A stretch of 64,000 nt of DNA from contig NC_085865.1 in the NCBI RefSeq assembly GCF_034702125.1, positions 25,755,067 to 25,819,066 of the forward strand. The letters are read 5' to 3'. The stretch comes from Engraulis encrasicolus (taxonomy: Eukaryota > Chordata > Actinopteri > Clupeiformes > Engraulidae). Under the pieces are notes generated by a model. That model did no database searches and was not told where the DNA came from. It saw only the letters and a program-made list of their open reading frames with translations. Below, piece after piece: positions 15,743 through 26,936 of the stretch; position 1 is the first letter of the stretch; each line of letters starts with the position of its first letter. The translations under genes were made by a program, and so were the position numbers.

Positions 15743-16242
15743 TAGCCTATGTAATGTCTGAAGAAATGGAAAAAAAATTATTACCACAAGATTCTGATGT
15801 GAGCAGTGCTGGGTATATAGGCTAAACTGTGGATTAAAGTGGAGTAATTGCAAGAAACAAAGACATTTGCTGCGATGAAAACAGCGTTTTAAGGTAGGCC
15901 TACACCGTTTGGTTATTTATTTTGTTGACTTGTGGTTGTGCTTTGAAGTAGCCTAGGTTTGGCTTATTTAATGCATGGTGGGTTTATTGCACAATGTACA
16001 GTAGATAGACTTTTTGTAAGTTATAGCCTACTCTTCTAAAAATCCCCACACTCAAAACTTTGTGCCCGTGCTCATCTTATCTTCCTTAAACAATATTTCG
16101 ATAGGCCTACAAACTGTCAAAATGACAGTGGAGTGCACATTTTTATGGAACAGTAGCGTGATGTAGCCTAACCTGCAACTAGTTCTATGGAGAATGCTTT
16201 GTACTGTGATTATAGCTGTGTATTTCATCAAGGTGTAGGCTA
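15743..16242. repeat. Cluster of eight TAGSCTA words
   Basis: TAGCCTA, TAGGCTA or TAGGCCTA starts at 15743, 15818, 15895, 15949, 16024, 16102, 16164 and 16236. The spacings are 54 to 78 bp, close to regular at about 70 bp. The sequence between the words does not obviously repeat. This may be a very degenerate tandem array or a clustered binding motif. Isolated copies occur elsewhere in the window (for example 31291, 39386, 41969). Confidence 0.6.
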
Positions 16243-16390
16243 CAATTCTCCACCTCAGGTTGATATTTTGACAACACTTAAATCCATATGTAGTACGACT
16301 GCAGATTTCATGGTTTTTGTGTTTTTGGTTAGGGAACCATGTTGTTCGCGCTGTTTTTTTGTTTTGTTTATTTTATTTTTAATTTTTTTG

Positions 16391-16738
16391 GGTAACGCTT
16401 TACTTTACGGTACAGTTACCATACGTAATTACTGTGTAATTTCTAGGTAATAACAGGGTAACAGAGAGAAATTACATGTATATAACGGGTAAAAATGGGG
16501 TAATTACAAAGTAAATATCATAAACTGGGTAACAGCAGGGTAACAGAGAGAAGATAGATGATTAGATGGTTAGAAAATATGCAGTAGTTTCATGGTAATT
16601 CTTGAGATATGTGTACATGGTATTTACTTTGTTATTCCCCCTTTTTTACCCGTTAGATACCATGTAACTGCTCTCTGTTACCCTGTTGTTGCGCAGAATG
16701 TGCACAGTAAATACTGTACCATAAAGTAAAGCGTTACC
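16391..16738. mobile_element. GGTAACGC-ended MITE, 348 bp
   Basis: The ends GGTAACGCTTTACTTTACGG (16391) and the complementary ATAAAGTAAAGCGTTACC (ending 16738) form terminal inverted repeats of about 24 bp. Subterminal words repeat as well: ACAGGGTAACAGAGAGAA occurs twice on the left (about 16453 and 16538), and its complement CTCTCTGTTACCCTGTTG lies at about 16671-16688. No transposase frame and no clear target-site duplication were seen. Ends of this form are common in fish non-autonomous DNA transposons, from memory. Confidence 0.8.
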
Positions 16739-16760
16739 TTCCACTCAATATTGACAATAT

Positions 16761-16852
16761 ATGGCCCTTCCACGGCTCAAATGTTAGGGCACTGCACTGT
16801 CATGCCAGGGACCCATGTTCGATTCCTCCCCATCTCTCTCTCCCAATTGGAG
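16761..16852 (+). mobile_element. Degenerate tRNA-derived SINE, 5' part
   Basis: TGTTAGGGCACTGCACTGTC and ATGTTCGATTCC (box B-like) keep the order and spacing of the better copies at 36913 and 62673 (minus strand), followed by CCCCATCTCTCTCTCCC. About 15 bp after box B are deleted and the 3' AATAAAG tail is missing. No target-site duplication was found. Confidence 0.6.
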
Positions 16853-17689
16853 ACTTCACCTTCATGTGTAAGAGTTCACCATCTTCAGGCTGAGAAGAGA
16901 CGTTAGCCGCTGTGGGTTTTATCATAACACACGGAAGATAAGTTGCTAGTAAATACAGTAGATGTGTAAAATGATAATATTTTGAATGGGCAACACACAT
17001 TTTGATATGGATCACCAACAGTATTTCATGAATCCAATATCCATGATTATGTGTAATGATGGCACAGCAGCATTGAGAGGATATCAATGAATAATTGGCC
17101 GATTGATGTGAGTGAACAGTCAGCGAACAACTTGTGACATTTCAGGGTTAATATGGTTACAGCTAAAATTCATGGATTGATAGATCAACCATCTCGAACA
17201 CAAAACACAATACAGTAGTTTGCTGCTCAAGAGGTCATCCCTGTTGGTTTCAGTTCATTCCATTCCTGTCATATCTTGACAGTCACTTTCAGGCATGAGC
17301 GGTTTGAGTTTCGAGAAATACTCAAATGCTCAAATGTGGAGTGTCGACTCCAGACCATCATGTCTTCACAACTGCACAGTAGGAAAAAAGACCTGTTAAA
17401 AAGCAGATTGCATCTTCATCTTCATCCGCAGACGACTGGAGGAGATATGGCATGAAGCCATCACTTGCCTCTGCGTTGCACTTGATGCCTTAACTCGTGT
17501 TTGACTGAAGCGCATTCGTGTTCATCAAAGTGCCCCCGTGTTCCTGACACCGCTCCTCCTCTCGATTCCAGCTTCCAGCCTCACCCATCACCGATCATTG
17601 GGACTGATGCCCGAGCGAGTGAGTGAGCAGGGCGGGCCAGCCGACACTCTGGGTCTCTCTGCGGATGAAACGCCTGTGGATTTGCGGGT
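16853..17689. other. Unannotated non-coding sequence
   Basis: Mixed composition with no recognised repeat or gene. Confidence 0.4.
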
Positions 17690-18260
17690 GAAGTTAATGA
17701 GTCCAAACGGCAGCGCCAGCGGTTTGCAGGCCTGATGACTCCATCTGAGGAAGCCTGATTGATGCAAACATCCAAACGAGCCCATCTCTCAGACTTGATT
17801 AAACTCCCCAAATTGTATCGCACATTTTTTTTTTTCCTCCAGGAAGCTAAAGCAGGATGTGGGCCTCTCGCGGCGGTTAAATATATAATTCCTTCTGTAA
17901 TCAAATTTCCGCATGTCATATTATGACAGGTAATCAAGTGTAGCTTTTTTTCCGCATTTTAGATGTCTGGACAGACATACCTAACAGTATTAAATCCTGC
18001 ATAAAAGATGCATGAAATTAATGACGTTTCTATTAAAATATCCCAGACTAGCTTACAAAATGATACAGGACTCCCACTGTTTATTTGTTTTTGGCTAGCT
18101 ATAGATTGTTGCCCGGAGCGTTAAATAATTATGATTGGGGAGGGGCGGGATGTTGCGGGGGGAAAAAAATGTAATAGCGTTAAGATCAGATAAATTAATT
18201 TGTAATGAAATGGGCTTATTTTGCATGACAGCTGGCAGGACCCATTCAGAGGTGGATGTG
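17690..18260. other. Candidate conserved non-coding block
   Basis: About 570 bp without simple repeats except one T run. Homeodomain-like words recur (GATTAAAC, TAATCAAAT, TTAAATAATTATG, TAAATTAATTTG). At 18226-18234 TGACAGCTG overlaps a MEIS/TGIF-like TGACAG with a CAGCTG E-box. The density of such words is typical of developmental enhancers. Function and conservation are untested. Confidence 0.35.
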
Positions 18261-18411
18261 AGGGGAGGCTGGCCCAGAGAAGGCAGACAAAGAAAACCAT
18301 CAGCCACAGCACGAGAGGGAAAGTGTGCAACTGACACATCAACAAAACAAGGACCCCCCTCCAAAGAAAGAAAAGAGAAATCCTCCCAGCGCTCTGTGCA
18401 TGGATGCATGT

Positions 18412-18447
18412 ATGGATGGATGGATGGATGGATGGATGGATGGATGG
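18412..18447. repeat. (TGGA)n tetranucleotide repeat
   Basis: About nine copies of TGGA, preceded by imperfect GCATGGATGCATGTA units. Confidence 0.95.
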
Positions 18448-19125
18448 GGTAGATCAATTACAGGCCACAAAGACACAGGCATGTTCTTCAGCCCTAACAG
18501 ACACCCTCTCTATCCCTATTCCATGCAGCCCTCAACACTTGACATGAATGATTAGATCTCTGCATTACTGGATGCTGCACAGAAGCACCGAAAAGATAAG
18601 CACCTACTGTATATGTCTGACCTTTTATTCCAAGTTAATTTCCATATATCGCAACATTGTGATATTTTCTGTGCTTTCACAATGACTTTGTGCGCTAGTG
18701 ATGGCACAAGATCAATAGTTTTTTGTTCTTGCCTTCAAGGTCTCTGTTCACCAAAAAAAAATCTATAAATATATCACTCAAACAAACAAAAAACAAGAAC
18801 ACAAGCTAATCTTTTCACAGGCATTAAGCAGATTGACTGTGTGAATGTGAATATGCTCTACTGCTACTACCAAGTCCAGCCTTGAGAGTGTTTGCGGAAA
18901 AAAGGAATCAAAAAAAGACAAAAGGTCAAAAGTCTCATCTGTGCTTCTGGCCACCATATCCCGCCCCTGCCAGCATGCCAGGACTGTAGTGCGCCAGTTG
19001 TCCCTGTGCTACAGCAATGTCCTTCCCTCCACTTGCACCGGAAGTGTCATCAACCTCTGGGTCTAAGTCGCTTTGATGCACTACCATTCACTCCCCCCAC
19101 CCCTTGCATGACCTCCCTTTGCAAC
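18448..19125. other. Unannotated non-coding sequence
   Basis: No gene or repeat recognised, only short A runs near 18752 and 18898. Confidence 0.4.
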
Positions 19126-19154
19126 ACCCCCCCCCCCACACACACACACACACC
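19126..19154. repeat. Poly-C followed by (CA)n
   Basis: A run of about 11 C continues into (CA)9 within a C-rich stretch (19080-19210). Confidence 0.85.
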
Positions 19155-19219
19155 CTACCCAACCCCACCCTTGCCTCGTCTTTCCAGCACCATGCCGCCA
19201 CCTCCCCTGCACCTCACCC

Positions 19220-19345
19220 GGGCGAAGAGGCTCATCGCCTTCCATCAGCATCAAACTTTAACCTTTCTCAACTTTAATTACGTTGAGTAAGTTGGGAGCG
19301 TGCCGCCGGGCTGTCTCCCTGACTCAACCTTCCCAGGATGCTGAT
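19220..19345. other. Small candidate conserved block
   Basis: The core near 19263-19295 reads AACTTTAATTACGTTGAG, with an AACTT/AAGTT inverted pair around a TAATTA homeodomain core. It lies between simple repeats. Weak evidence. Confidence 0.2.
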
Positions 19346-19462
19346 GGGAAGTCCGCATGTGGACGCCGAGCCTCCCGCTGCTTTTGCCTTACGCCGGGCC
19401 GCACGCTACGCACTGCTGACGTACCCGCTTTTAGAAAGAAGCACAAACATGGGCCCCGGACG

Positions 19463-19500
19463 ACACACAGAGACACACACACACACACACACACTCTCAC
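19463..19500. repeat. (CA)n microsatellite
   Basis: About 12 CA units at 19470-19494 with flanking ACAC words. Confidence 0.9.
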
Positions 19501-19569
19501 AAATTCACACTTACATATAAGCAGCCAGGTCATGCACAGATGCACCTTCTCTCACCTTTCTCTCTCTCT

Positions 19570-20620
19570 CTAATGTGGGACAATTTTTGTCACTTCAACT
19601 TTGGTGGTTTATTAAAATGTAATGACAACATTTCAATACAAACAAATTACACCCTTTTCATCCTCTATTTATGCTCTAATCAAATAAAACCTTTAAAAAC
19701 ATGTTATGTGTTTGTAATTTGAATAATTTGGATATTAATGTAAGTTGGTCAAAAACCATGGCTATCCCTAAAGTGGGACAATCGGTTTCCTAATTTGGGA
19801 CAGTGTATATTAAAAGGTCTCTAAAACATGTTTGTGTAAAATATTAATTCAAAATGTGATCTGCCACTCTTTAAGACATATCAGCTACACATTTAGAGCA
19901 TGTTTTCTGAATTATTTTTACTTTCTTTTATTGGTAAATATGACTCAGACTGTTTGAACCCATTGCACACAATTGGTCACTTCAACATGGCAGCTCTTTT
20001 TGAGGGAAGAACTTCCGGTTTTTGGACCCAAATGTTGTGTTGATAGCTGTGCTCCAGTAGATTAGGCCAGAAAGACTGAAATACATCTATGATATAGATT
20101 TAAATATCCATTTTCTTATATGGACATGGTATTTGACTTCATAGTAATTGTTTGACTTATTAAATTACTACTTTTATAACTGTCCCACATTAGGAAAATC
20201 TTGTGTCCCACTTTAGGACGCACCTATCCTAAAGTGGGACACTAATAATATGGTTTAAAAATAAAATATTACATTATTTTATATACACCACACATTATTT
20301 TCTGATGAACATATACCTACCCAACATATTTATCAAAAAATTGACAATGTTGTTTTGATTGGAACTGATTTATACCCTAAAGACAAATTTGGCCAAATGC
20401 TATGTAATTTGTCATTTGATGGACTTCACCCAGGGTCCTTCTTCTTAATTGTAACCCCTCCCTGGAGTATTACTATACATTTACTAAATCATGATATTAT
20501 GATAACAGGATGATAGGGCTTTTATTTGGTTATAGTTTTGTAAACATTTACCAACTTGGGGCAAAGCTACACCCCTTAAACCTTAAGGTGTCCCACATTA
20601 GGCATCGTCCCACTTTAGGG
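19570..20620. mobile_element. AT-rich element with eight copies of a CCTAAAGTGGGACA word
   Basis: The word CCTAAWRTGGGACA appears on the plus strand at 19570, 19767, 19789 and 20227, and on the minus strand (TGTCCCACWTTAGG) at 20181, 20204, 20589 and 20606. The outermost copies face inward, like terminal inverted repeats, and a group of three sits near the middle-right. The copies at 20204-20218 and 20227-20241 form a perfect 15-bp stem with an 8-nt loop. Intervening sequence is about 70% AT with no sizeable frame. Clustered inverted subterminal words are typical of transposase binding sites in hAT/P-like non-autonomous elements. That assignment is inference. Confidence 0.6.
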
Positions 20621-20632
20621 CATTCTACCCTA

Positions 20633-20703
20633 TATATATATATTTATATATATTTCTCTATCTCCCTCTCTCCCTCTCTCTCTCTCTCACACACACACAC
20701 ACA
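20633..20703. repeat. TA-CT-CA compound simple repeat
   Basis: TATATATA units, then (CT)n with CCCT interruptions, then (CA)8 directly follow the AT-rich eight-motif element. Confidence 0.9.
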
Positions 20704-20907
20704 TTGCCTCGCTGTTTTCCACTCTCTGTTGCTGAGAGGCATGGTGGTTGTAATAGTGCACGTTCGTTGCAACACCGACACGGAAGGTTAATAAGATACA
20801 GTGTGATGGCATTACTTAGTCATTTTCCGTATAGAGGATAATGATGACTGCAAGTCTTCTATCGGGCAGGTGACCTTTTTTCTTATGAGATATATGCATA
20901 TATCCAA

Positions 20908-20908
<1 letters not shown>

Positions 20909-20977
<69 letters not shown>
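20909..20977. repeat. (CT)n microsatellite
   Basis: About 68 bp of CT with one TTT interruption near 20917. Confidence 0.96.
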
Positions 20978-20980
<3 letters not shown>

Positions 20981-21170
20981 TGGGGAATAAAAAGGGCATC
21001 AGGCACTGAGAGAGTATGAGGACCGGAGGAGGAAAAGATGATCGTTTCTCCCATTTCAAAGGTTTGTTCAAATCATGATGGCCCAATATTTTGATTTCAT
21101 TAACCACATTTACATCATGGAGCACTGCTTATGTTCATTGCCATCTTCATCCCGTAACAGATGAAGAGAT

Positions 21171-21189
21171 GCATTATGGGACTTGTAGT
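21171..21189 (-). promoter_or_regulatory. ZNF143/STAF-like binding word
   Basis: The minus strand reads CTACTACAAGTCCCATAATGC. This differs at essentially one position from the long ZNF143 (Staf) site ACTACAATTCCCATAATGC as I remember it. No transcription start or exon is visible nearby. The word also spreads within mobile elements in vertebrates, so function is uncertain. Confidence 0.35.
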
Positions 21190-21309
21190 AGTGTTCAGGT
21201 CGTTTGAGAAGGGAAGCAGGACTATTTGCGTGGTTGAAAGGGAAGAGCTTCAATGCCACATGCAGCCAGCATGTGATTTTTTCAGCTTTCTTTTCACGAG
21301 ACAATCTTA

Positions 21310-21500
21310 AATGATGGTCAATAAGCAATTAACTTTGTCTGGGGCGCTTAAACAAGCCACAATGTGTACGTCGGTTCCCAACTTTATTAGCCTCCATTGA
21401 TCCACAGCCAGTCAATTGTGGTAGCAGAGCGCTCACATTTTGTCCATCATTACAACAGGATCTTCAAGAAAGTGTCTCGTTTTGATGATGAATTGACCTC
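21310..21500. other. Candidate conserved non-coding block
   Basis: A repeat-free segment with AATAAGCAATTAACTTTGTC, TTTATTAGCC and a CAATTGTGG word. It is framed by ordinary sequence and by C-rich simple sequence at 21500. Conservation is untested. Confidence 0.25.
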
Positions 21501-21805
21501 CCCCCCCACCTCCCTCCCATTGCACCCCACCCCCACAACAAAGCCAAAATGGGAGTTACTGTGGTAACCACATGGTCTGTCAATCACTTGCAATCAGCGT
21601 GTCCCCCCCTTTTCCTCATTCCTTGATGCCTCCAGATTAGGACTCGCACCATGGGGGTCCCCTACACACTCACGGGAAATGGAGAGACACACGGAAGTTT
21701 TCACTCTTCTGTTTGGCAACTTTTTTTCTCTTCTCCTTGGACCGGCTAGACACTCACTGCACCCCCAGCGGACTCGTAGACACACAGTCACACAGCTCTA
21801 GACTC

Positions 21806-21807
<2 letters not shown>

Positions 21808-21841
<34 letters not shown>

Positions 21842-21945
21842 TCACACACGCACGAACGCGAACGCAAACACACACACACACAAACACACCCACACAAACA
21901 CACACACACACACACTCGCGCGCACACACACACACTTCACACATC
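21808..21945. repeat. Degenerate (CA)n region
   Basis: A pure CA core lies at 21808-21837. It is followed by CACGCACGAACGCGAACG units, more CA with AAAC interruptions, and a CGCGCG patch near 21917. Confidence 0.9.
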
Positions 21946-22099
21946 CACCTGCCACAGCACTCAGCCTCCCTTGCAACCTTTAACCCACATTGATCATATA
22001 ATATGTGCCTGAGCCTCAGCTGTGTTCAGTGTGATTCAGCCCACCACTGGGGTTGCTATGAACCTGCACAAAGAGCAACACTTTATTATGCCTCGCAAA

Positions 22100-22760
22100 A
22101 TGATAACAAAAGTGGCTGCTGCATTCATATGTGGAGACTGTTTCATTTCAGCCCGCTCTCTAATTGAGCACGATATTGTTGCTGTAGCCTGGCAAATGCT
22201 TGCTTGGGGTTTAACATAAAATAGACATTTGCGCACTGATAATATCCTCGAGAATAGCAAAGCCAAGTAAACCCTTTCAAGGGCTGGAATAATCTTTAGA
22301 TTCACTCAAAGAGATCATATGCCATTATTTGGTGATTGTAATCCAAAGTCATATTTCTTCTCCTGAAAGCGTCTCATGGTAGTACATTTTATTATCTGTG
22401 TTTTTTTGGGGAGAGTGGGGGATGGGGTGAAGCTAATTTGCCATAATGAAAAATAATAATGATATTGTGACATTATTACATGGGTGAAAAGCTCTATTAT
22501 GGTGGCACACAGTTAATGGTCGTAATTCACCATTAGCACCGTATTTCCCTCAATGCCTTCGACAGAATGGGACCTTTCAGCATCCTATTTTATTCTCCTT
22601 TTGCATACCAAAAGTCATTCAAAAGGCAAGACCTTTCGCAAGGAGATGTGAGCTATTCATTTCAGGGTTTTTTTTTTAATTACAATGTTAAACCATTATT
22701 TGTTTCAACACCTGGTTAAGCCATTCAGGGGCTTGTTTAAATCCTCTTCTTTCCCCATCC
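22100..22760. other. Candidate conserved non-coding block
   Basis: Over 600 bp without simple repeats, with words such as CTAATTGAGC, GCTAATTTGCCATAATGA, AATAATAATGATATTGTGAC and TTAATGGTCGTAATTCACC. It begins a long run of similar blocks to 25.8 kb. The enhancer-like reading is inference. Confidence 0.3.
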
Positions 22761-23630
22761 AGGTGTGCGGGAAAGGCTGACGATGGGGTGAATAGGTCTC
22801 GCCAGAACAGGAACATAATCAGGTCGGCGAAGCAAGAGTTGTGAAAGGGGCCCTGGGATGGGGATCAGATGCTACACACTCCAGATCTGCGATGAAGAGT
22901 GCTATAGGTGGATTATGCCTGAAAAGAGGATTTAGTCAAGGATGTGTCCTCAACTTTTCTTTCTTTTTCCCTCCTCTTCTTTTTGTGGGTAAGTATCATG
23001 AATAGCACCTTTCCTCTTCAGGGCCAGTATTAGGAAACTCAATTGCTTGCTTAAAAGCAATTGGGCTTTGTTGTGCATTTCTCTGCATATATTTGTGTTG
23101 TGCTTTGGCCTGATTGAAACCAAGAAGACATGCTGTTTCTCAACACTATGGATGGGTCCTTCTTTTTTCACAGAACCTCTCTCCTTAAAGAAAGGGTTCT
23201 TCATCTCTTAAGCTTCTTTGCTTTCCTGTGCCCTTCACGCTCTTTGAAGTTTAGCTTGTAGTTTGCTAATACGTATACCTTTGTCTGTTACGATGTCATT
23301 AGCAAGGCCATAGTGAAGAACTTGACCCCTGCTGTGTCATTGTCATCTTGTCCTATATGCACAGCTTACCTGCTTTAGGTACTCGTTTGGGGATGATCCC
23401 CCGTCTCAATAGGATGCATCATCACCATCAACAAGAAATGGGACAAAGTCATGCTAAAAAACACAGAAGGAAGAAAGCAAAGGGGGTGAGAGGGATCTGC
23501 CTTAATTTCCGCATTCAGCACCTTTCCTTTATTTACCAGGCTGAAGACCATTTTCTATTCTGCCTCTATGAGCTTTGAGTACTTCTGGAGTTGGCGTGCC
23601 CCTCTGTTGTGGTATAGTCAAGGCCCATGC
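22761..23630. other. Non-coding sequence without recognised features
   Basis: Mixed composition with short frames of 76-84 codons that show no domain. A short GCAATT pair at 23041 and 23058 is too small to interpret. Confidence 0.35.
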
Positions 23631-24130
23631 CAAGTCCTGATTAACAAATTAAAGTCGGCTAATAACCCTTCACCATCCGCCGTTAAATGGATTAAGCCTT
23701 TCGTTGCACTTTTCTCCCTAACAAAAAAAAATGTAATTAAGATTTAGATTGGGTTTGAGTAGGTCTCTACGTCTCGACACAGATCCACAGAATGTTCGTG
23801 ATGTTCTCCCATTTAGAAACCAAAATATCTTAAGCTGCTCCGCCAATAATTAGACTACCCACTCTTAAATATCTAATTATGTTTCATCCCCATGTAATTC
23901 AATTTCCTTATTTGAGCCTCTCCTCTTGGGTCTGCGCCGTTGTATTTACATCGGAAAGGTCATTCTCAGCCAGCCTCTTCTCGCTAAATAAAGATTAGAT
24001 CACAATGAATTTCCCCTCCTCAAGCCCCCAAGTGCAGGGTTTATAAGCAACAAGTTGAGAATCTGCTTTTAACCAGATGATGACATTTCACATCCCCTCA
24101 ACAGGCAAGTTTTTTTTTTCTTTTTTAACT
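23631..24130. other. Candidate conserved non-coding block, homeodomain-rich
   Basis: TAATTAG at 23847-23853, CTAATTAT at 23873-23880, plus AACAAATTAAAG, GTAATTAAGATTTAG and GTAATTCAATTTCC lie within 500 bp of repeat-free sequence. Such clustering of TAATTA cores is characteristic of vertebrate developmental enhancers. No exon signature is seen. Confidence 0.35.
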
Positions 24131-24359
24131 CAGTCAGAGGAAGAGGAGGACTTCTAAAGGGAGTCAGTTCAGAGTACATATGGATTTAACCACCTGGCCC
24201 AGTGACTGTGGAATGTTGTGGCTGGCCTTCTACCTTGGGCTTTACAGTTGGTGGTGAGAAGGAGTGCCTTCCCCCAGTGTTAATTTACTTAAAGCAGCAG
24301 GGGAAGCCAGGCTGGACACTGACCATTACACAGTAGGAATGGGATGTCCAGCTGACTGT

Positions 24360-24850
24360 CCTTTTAATCGACAGCAGCAGGCATGAGGAACTTAACAGCA
24401 TGGGCTTTCTTTTACCACAGTTTTAAAACAAACAGCATTTATGGAAGATTTACGAGGACATGGGATTGTTGGAGGGGATTTTCTTTCCATCATTTAATTA
24501 GTCCCTGTGAATTTCATTCTTTTTCAGAGGCTGACGAGACAATTGGAGGTGTCACTGTAATTGTTTTAGCGGGCAAGCAGCACCAGTGTTCCCGTGACAG
24601 GCCTCCGCTAACCCCAAACCTTGTGGTTTGAGCTAAATGGGTTATAGCAGCAGGACTGATGTAATATTACCCTCACCTGGCGTGTCGTCTGCAACCTCTG
24701 CCATCTTTAAAGTGAATCAGTGACCCCACAGGACTGTGTTTATATTAAATAATAAAAATGGCGGCCCTTGCACTGTAATATAGATCCAATAAAGAAGGCG
24801 AAGCAAGAGGAAGCGAATTTGTCGGGGCTGAAGTGGCGATGAAACAACCC
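24360..24850. other. Candidate conserved non-coding block
   Basis: Repeat-free sequence with TTTAATTAGTCCCTGTGAAT, GACAATTGGAGGTGTC, TGTAATTGTTTTAGC and GTGTTTATATTAAATAATAA. The 82-codon frame 24383-24631 has no recognisable protein features. Confidence 0.3.
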
Positions 24851-25309
24851 CCTTGCTAAAGGTCACATAGCACTCTGTCATCTGTAGCAGGGCTGGTTTC
24901 CTGCTCTTCTAACTTCTCCAACCGCTGGGTTTGACAGCCAGCCAAGGAACACATCAGTTTAGTGGAGTGAGTGATCTCTGTATCCACTGTAAACCATCGA
25001 GTGGGAGAGAGCATCTGATGTTTATATATATATATATTCATCCTGGTCGGCCAAAGAAAACATGAGTGTTCAAATGCAAATAAAATAAACATCAAAGAAT
25101 GTACAGTACTGTATGCAAAACCAAAGCTTAGATACTAAATGAAATATTTTTGCTTGAACAAAAATCAAAAGAGCAAGTGCCAATGTATGTAGTGCATTCC
25201 ACCATTCCCTCATCTATTTTCCTTGTTTTTTAAAGTCTGTTTTTTTTTTTTCTCTACAGTACTTCTTCCAGGTTTGGAAATAAAAGCTGTGAAAACTGCA
25301 TTGTGGGAT

Positions 25310-25830
25310 ACCGTCCCGCTGCTCTGCTGATCCCTCCCTTGCCCTGCCCTGCCGTACTGGCTGGCCCTGTCCCGCTGCACCCCTGCTGACTCTGCTTTTC
25401 CTAAATCTGTCCTGATGCTCCTAGTCTGTCACCGCATGCCCTGGGGCCACTCGACCCTCGGCCAGACCTGATCCCCGGCGCAGTGGACCAAAGCCAGCTG
25501 AACCGTGTAACTCCCTTCTCGTCGGGCAGGGGCAAACAGCGCCGGCATTGACAGATCGCAGACCGTGGCCGGCACTGGCCACCAGTCCGACAACATCAAT
25601 TTCTACTGGTGGAGCGCTGCTCTTGGCATGAATAGGCCAAGCCCCGAGTAACGTGGACGCCACGGGAGGGCGGCCAGATACGCGGGGAGATGCTACCTTA
25701 ATTTGTTTTAAGCAATGGACATCGGAGGTGTAAACAAAGAACAGTCTGGCCGAATAAAAATTAGGACGCTTTAAACGAACGCGGCAAGGACCACATGTAA
25801 TTAGCGTGTCGTGTTTTTAACTAGGCAGTG
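25310..25830. other. GC-rich block with forkhead/SOX/homeodomain words
   Basis: 25310-25680 is GC-rich with many CpGs. The adjoining part contains GTAAACA (25730-25736, forkhead-like) overlapping AACAAAG (25733-25739, SOX-like), and TAATTAG at 25798-25804. There is no promoter or exon evidence beyond composition. Confidence 0.3.
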
Positions 25831-26379
25831 GCGTTGGACTCCAACCAGATTGGTCAGGTCTCCACGCCGCACCAGTCAACTCCTTTGGGAGCTGTTAGCT
25901 TACCCTGAGAAATCTGGAGGGAAGGCCTCAACTCCCGATCTCCCATCAGGACCCATTTGGGGGGACCTAAGTGTCACCCATGAAATCGGGATGTTAGGGT
26001 GTGAAAAAAAGGGGAGGGACCGCAAGTAATGCTCATTATTGTGGCAGTGTTCGTCATCCTAAGGCCTGTCCCCTGCCTGGCTGGTACTACTCAGTCGAAG
26101 GCATTTAGCCAAGGAAAAAGTATCCACAGTTCAAAGACCCGGACATGAAACTCGGCAGACCTTCCCCCACTGAATTCCTGCTTCTTTGGACTACAAAGCA
26201 TTCTTTAATTGTTAGATGAATAAAAACGGTGAATGGGCTTGAAAGTAATCGCTGGGAGTTTCTAGCGAACACGTTGAACAAGCAAATGGTAGGGTATAAC
26301 GCTTCACACATGCCAAGAGTTAAGTTATGCTTTCATTTTTGCCTCAAATTGGATGCAGCATGAGTACTGTAGCTGAAGC
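25831..26379. other. Unannotated non-coding sequence
   Basis: No recognised repeat, gene or distinctive motif. Confidence 0.35.
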
Positions 26380-26576
26380 TAAATTTACATTTGAATAATT
26401 ACCAGGCATGCAGATTGGATCGCACATTAAAATGGATGTGGAGCAAAAAAACATAAAACGACCAATCAGTCGATTGCTGCAGGTCAAGACACAATATGTT
26501 GTCAATTAAAGGAGGACAGGAAAAACACCCGTCTCGCTTAATCACATGCTTCCCTGCTTTGCTCCCGTCTCGCAGC

Positions 26577-26579
<3 letters not shown>

Positions 26580-26650
<71 letters not shown>

Positions 26651-26752
26651 GAGAAAGAAAGAGAGAGAGAGAGAGAGTTTCTGACAGAGGAAAATGAGGG
26701 AGAGAGAAAGAGTGCGACAGAGGGAGAGAGAGAGCAAGAAAAAGAGAGAGAG
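26580..26752. repeat. (GA)n microsatellite and purine tract
   Basis: Pure GA runs at 26580-26638 and 26641-26677 are followed by degenerate GAGA/GACA sequence to 26752. Confidence 0.95.
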
Positions 26753-26849
26753 TCATGCCAAACCCTGGATTGCCACCCAGAGAATACCATCTCAATGGCA
26801 GATTTCTGACGTCCATAATGGCTTAATGTCTGAATTTGACAGCAATTTT

Positions 26850-26936
26850 GGGGGTGGGGTGGGGTGATGGGGAGGCAGCGGAGGGCGTTGAGGAGGGGGG
26901 AGTGGGGGTGGGGGGGTTGGAGGGGTGGAGGGGTGG
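26850..26936 (+). repeat. G-rich tract, strong G-quadruplex candidate
   Basis: GGGGTGGGGTGGGGTGATGG followed by GG gives four G4 runs with loops of 1, 1 and 4 nt at 26851-26872. A second set with runs of 4-7 G lies at 26893-26934. The plus strand meets the usual G-quadruplex pattern several times over. Confidence 0.75.

Noticed and set aside
25310..25680. CpG-island promoter
   Set aside because: GC-rich with CpGs, but there is no TATA, initiator, first exon or splice donor that I can support.
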